Part shown: positions 4,843 through 6,907 of the stretch, one piece after another
Position numbering within the stretch: the stretch's first letter is position 1
Layout: each line of letters starts with the position of its first letter
NCBI GenBank assembly: GCA_031270425.1
Contig: JAISXQ010000266.1
Span: 1-6,907 of the forward strand
DNA length: 6,907 bases
Source: Prevotellaceae bacterium
GTDB taxonomy: Bacteria > Bacteroidota > Bacteroidia > Bacteroidales > Paludibacteraceae
Direction of reading: 5' to 3'
The notes under the pieces: generated by a model
What the model was told of the DNA's origin: nothing
The model's input: only the letters and a program-made list of their open reading frames with translations
The model's database searches: none
Program-made: the position numbers and the translations under genes

Positions 4843-6162
4843 CTCTTCCCTTATTGCTTCAATCGGTTTAATATTCATCGCTCTTTTTGCCGGCAGATAA
4901 CCCGCTATTATTCCCACTATTATCAACACGAATAATGCGCCTGCGGCAATTGTGAAATTTATTTGCGGGTCTTTGAAAAATTGGTCGCCGCTGCTGAGCG
5001 CTATTCCCGCCACGCGAAGCAACCACACGCCGGTTATCAGTCCGGCAATGCCGGCTATCATGGTCAGGATAATGCTTTCGCTCATAATTTGTGTAATGAT
5101 GTTGCGCGGAGTCGCTCCCAACGCACGGCGGATTCCGATTTCTTTCGTGCGTTCGCGCACAGTAACAAGCATGATATTGCTCACCCCGATACCGCCGGTA
5201 AACAAGGTGCCCAATCCGACAAAAAATATCAAAAAACTGACGCCGAGACTCAGGTACAGAAACATGGTAAATTGGTCTTCCACATTCATCGACCATACGC
5301 CGGTTTGGTCGGTGGGCGAAATGTTATGCAATTGTTTCAGTTCGGCTTTTACCTTTTCTTCTACAACGCTTACTTTCACGCCCTGCTGAGCGGTTATCGC
5401 CAGAAAATGTACCCTGTTTCCCTGATTAAAGGCTTGCTGCAAAGTAGTGAAAGGAAGTACAACCGTTTCTTCCGTCGAACCGCCGATATTAATGTTCGAG
5501 TTTCCCTGAGCGACGCCTATCACCTGAAAATAAATACCGTTTATCCTTATATTATGACCTGCCGGATTTGTGCCCCTGTCAAAAAGTTCTTCGTAAACGC
5601 GCTTGCCGATAACGCAGACTTTGCGCTTTTCGCTAATATCAATATCGTTGATATAACGTCCGTAAATTATTTTATTACGGTCAATCAGGTTGTACGACGG
5701 ATAATTTCCTTTGATGGAATAAGAGCCGTATCGTTCGCCGCGCATCACATTTTTGTCGGACTGCCCGCCGAAAAGTACCGGAGCGATGTATTGCATTTCG
5801 GGAATTTTCTTTATCAATACCGGAATATCTTCGTTTACAATGCTCCATCCCCGCCCCTTGCGAAAACCTTTGTAAGCCGTTGAAGTGCGACCGCTGGAAA
5901 CAAAACAGGAATTTGTAGCAAAACCCTCTATCTGAGACATCATCCCGTTTTCCAAAGCCGAACCTGCGCCCACCATCGACGCCAGCATAAACATCCCCCA
6001 AAACACGCCAAAAGCGGTAAGTACGCTTCTCGATTTATTGTGCGTAATGGTTATCCATATCTCCTGCCACCAGTCCAAATCGAATAGAAAAAGCCCCTTC
6101 AACCATCCCAAAGGGGAGGCTATATAAGAATACAAGGTTTGAACGTTATTTTTTTTAATCAT
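4840..6162 (-). CDS. MacB-like ABC transporter permease (second permease)
   Basis: A 440-residue inner-membrane permease of the MacB/FtsX (type VII ABC) superfamily. TM1 is at about 48-68, followed by a large periplasmic MacB_PCD domain (about 70-295), then three C-terminal helices (about 301-325, 355-384 and 403-423) forming the FtsX domain. Key motifs are GGIGVSNIMLVTVRERTKE (323-341), IGIRRALGATP (342-352) and the terminal AGYLPAKRAMNIKPIEAIRE (420-439). The family transmits ATP-driven movement to the periplasm, moving substrates from periplasm to the outside through an adaptor and TolC. No Walker motifs are present, so the ATPase is a separate protein. About 26 residues precede the usual start-like FDLDWWQEIW, with no internal ATG available, so the ATG at 6162 is kept. 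It follows the first permease by 53 bases and is a diverged paralog of it. Confidence 0.95.
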   Translation of the reverse strand: MIKKNNVQTLYSYIASPLGWLKGLFLFDLDWWQEIWITITHNKSRSVLTAFGVFWGMFMLASMVGAGSALENGMMSQIEGFATNSCFVSSGRTSTAYKGFRKGRGWSIVNEDIPVLIKKIPEMQYIAPVLFGGQSDKNVMRGERYGSYSIKGNYPSYNLIDRNKIIYGRYINDIDISEKRKVCVIGKRVYEELFDRGTNPAGHNIRINGIYFQVIGVAQGNSNINIGGSTEETVVLPFTTLQQAFNQGNRVHFLAITAQQGVKVSVVEEKVKAELKQLHNISPTDQTGVWSMNVEDQFTMFLYLSLGVSFLIFFVGLGTLFTGGIGVSNIMLVTVRERTKEIGIRRALGATPRNIITQIMSESIILTMIAGIAGLITGVWLLRVAGIALSSGDQFFKDPQINFTIAAGALFVLIIVGIIAGYLPAKRAMNIKPIEAIREE

Positions 6163-6179
6163 GTCTTTTCTTTGTCTGT

Positions 6180-6214
6180 CTTGATTCTTGATTCTTGGCT
6201 CTTGACTCTTTTTT
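6180..6214. repeat. Heptamer tandem repeat (CTTGATT) between the two permease genes
   Basis: Units in perfect 7-base register are CTTGATT (6180), CTTGATT (6187), CTTGGCT (6194) and CTTGACT (6201), then a decayed CTTTTTT (6208). The array occupies most of the 53-base spacer. On the transcribed strand the unit reads AATCAAG. Its sequence differs from the CTATAAA array near 3610, but it has the same period and the same position at a gene junction. Confidence 0.85.
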
Positions 6215-6215
6215 A

Positions 6216-6907
6216 CTATTCCTCCCTCATCGCCTCTATCGGTTTGATGCGCACCGCTCTCCGCGCCGGCATATAGCCCGCAATTATCCCCGATACGATT
6301 AAAACTCCCGTCGAAAAAAACACATAGCCCAATTCAACGCCCGGATTTTTAAAAACAGACATTCCCGAATCATCCTGCGCCGCATTTTGCTCCATCACAA
6401 AGTTGATGACTTCCACCATGCCCAAACCAAGCATCATGCCGATGTAACCGAAAATTACCGTAATAAGGATAGCCTCAACAACCACCGAAGTCAGAATCGA
6501 CAAGGGCGGCGCTCCGACGGCTTTCCGTATGCCGAATTCGCGCGTGCGCTCCTTTACCGACACCAGCATAATGTTGCTTACGCCTACAATGCCTGCTATC
6601 AGCGTGAAAATCCCGATAATAGTTACAAAAATAGTAATGCCTCCGAAAATACGCATGGTTTCAATATAATTCCGTTGCGCGTTTTCTATCCATACCGCCT
6701 GCGGGTCTTTGGGGTCGAAACGCAAACTTTTCGCCATTGTATTGCGCAAGCGCTCATCGAATTGATTATTTGCTGTTTCGGTTTCCAAGCCTTGCAAGGT
6801 AAATGCAAGACTGTAAAACTTTTTATTGGGATTGTAAATCATTTGCGCCGCAGTAAAAGGAATATAAGCGTCGGGTCCTCCCCAACGCGCTTTTTTCGTG
6901 TTTACAC
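6216..6907 (-). CDS. MacB-like ABC transporter permease (first permease, C-terminal part)
   Basis: The reading frame is open to the right edge, giving 229 visible residues and ending at a TAG at 6216-6218. The internal ATG at 6842 is not the start: codons before it continue a family-like sequence ending GGPDAYIPFTAAQ, the end of the periplasmic MacB_PCD domain. The visible part carries three helices of the FtsX domain (residues about 86-113, 137-168 and 192-212 of the visible part). Motifs are GIVGVSNIMLVSVKERTRE (105-123), FGIRKAVGAPP (124-134) and the end AGYMPARRAVRIKPIEAMRE (209-228). The paralog at 4840-6162 shares each motif with substitutions, so the two could form a heterodimeric permease, inferred from their adjacency. 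TM1, most of the periplasmic domain and the start are beyond the window; whether an ATPase domain is fused upstream cannot be seen. Confidence 0.93.
   Translation of the reverse strand, partial: VNTKKARWGGPDAYIPFTAAQMIYNPNKKFYSLAFTLQGLETETANNQFDERLRNTMAKSLRFDPKDPQAVWIENAQRNYIETMRIFGGITIFVTIIGIFTLIAGIVGVSNIMLVSVKERTREFGIRKAVGAPPLSILTSVVVEAILITVIFGYIGMMLGLGMVEVINFVMEQNAAQDDSGMSVFKNPGVELGYVFFSTGVLIVSGIIAGYMPARRAVRIKPIEAMREE

Noticed and set aside
4963..5883. A 306-codon plus-strand reading frame opposite the second permease
   Set aside because: It lies fully antisense to a clear MacB/FtsX permease. Its peptide has no recognisable domain and looks like a reverse translation of membrane-protein codons.

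Overview
The window looks like Bacteroidota, probably Bacteroidia. The gene families and their order fit that group: MacB-like permeases, a periplasmic adaptor, a TolC-like outer-membrane protein, a small PadR regulator, and a PspC protein with a GIN/DUF2807 tail. Start codons mostly lack Shine-Dalgarno sequences and sit behind A/T-rich leaders. Several gene junctions are filled with short tandem repeats of 7-base period. This assignment rests on family recognition and sequence style, not on a database search.

Layout. All six clear genes lie on the minus strand, so they are transcribed from the right edge to the left. In order they are: the C-terminal 229 residues of a first MacB/FtsX permease (6216-6907, running off the right edge); a second, complete permease (4840-6162); a membrane-anchored adaptor of the HlyD/RND type (3668-4774); a TolC-like outer-membrane factor (2295-3605); a PadR-family repressor (1953-2282); and a PspC-DUF2807 membrane protein (236-1948). 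Spacers between genes are 4 to 65 bases, so one operon is likely. Its promoter and the ATPase subunit lie outside the window, presumably to the right. At the left edge a 19-codon plus-strand reading frame ends at 62 and may be the tail of a convergent gene. Between it and the operon end, 63-235 holds four short hairpins and no gene.

How the genes fit together. The two permeases plus an unseen ATPase would form the inner-membrane engine of a MacAB-TolC-like tripartite exporter, with the adaptor bridging to the outer-membrane channel. The substrate cannot be read from the sequence. PadR probably regulates the operon and so itself. The PspC-DUF2807 protein suggests a link to envelope stress or membrane integrity.

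Novelty. The protein-coding content is conventional for the phylum. The less explained signals are in the DNA. One is a series of heptamer repeats at successive gene junctions, including an array inside the signal-peptide codons of the outer-membrane gene. The other is a cluster of hairpins at the left, two of which are related inverted copies with compensated stem changes. Two starts deserve correction: the outer-membrane gene should begin at 3605, not 3665, and the PadR gene at 2282, not at the TTG at 2294.
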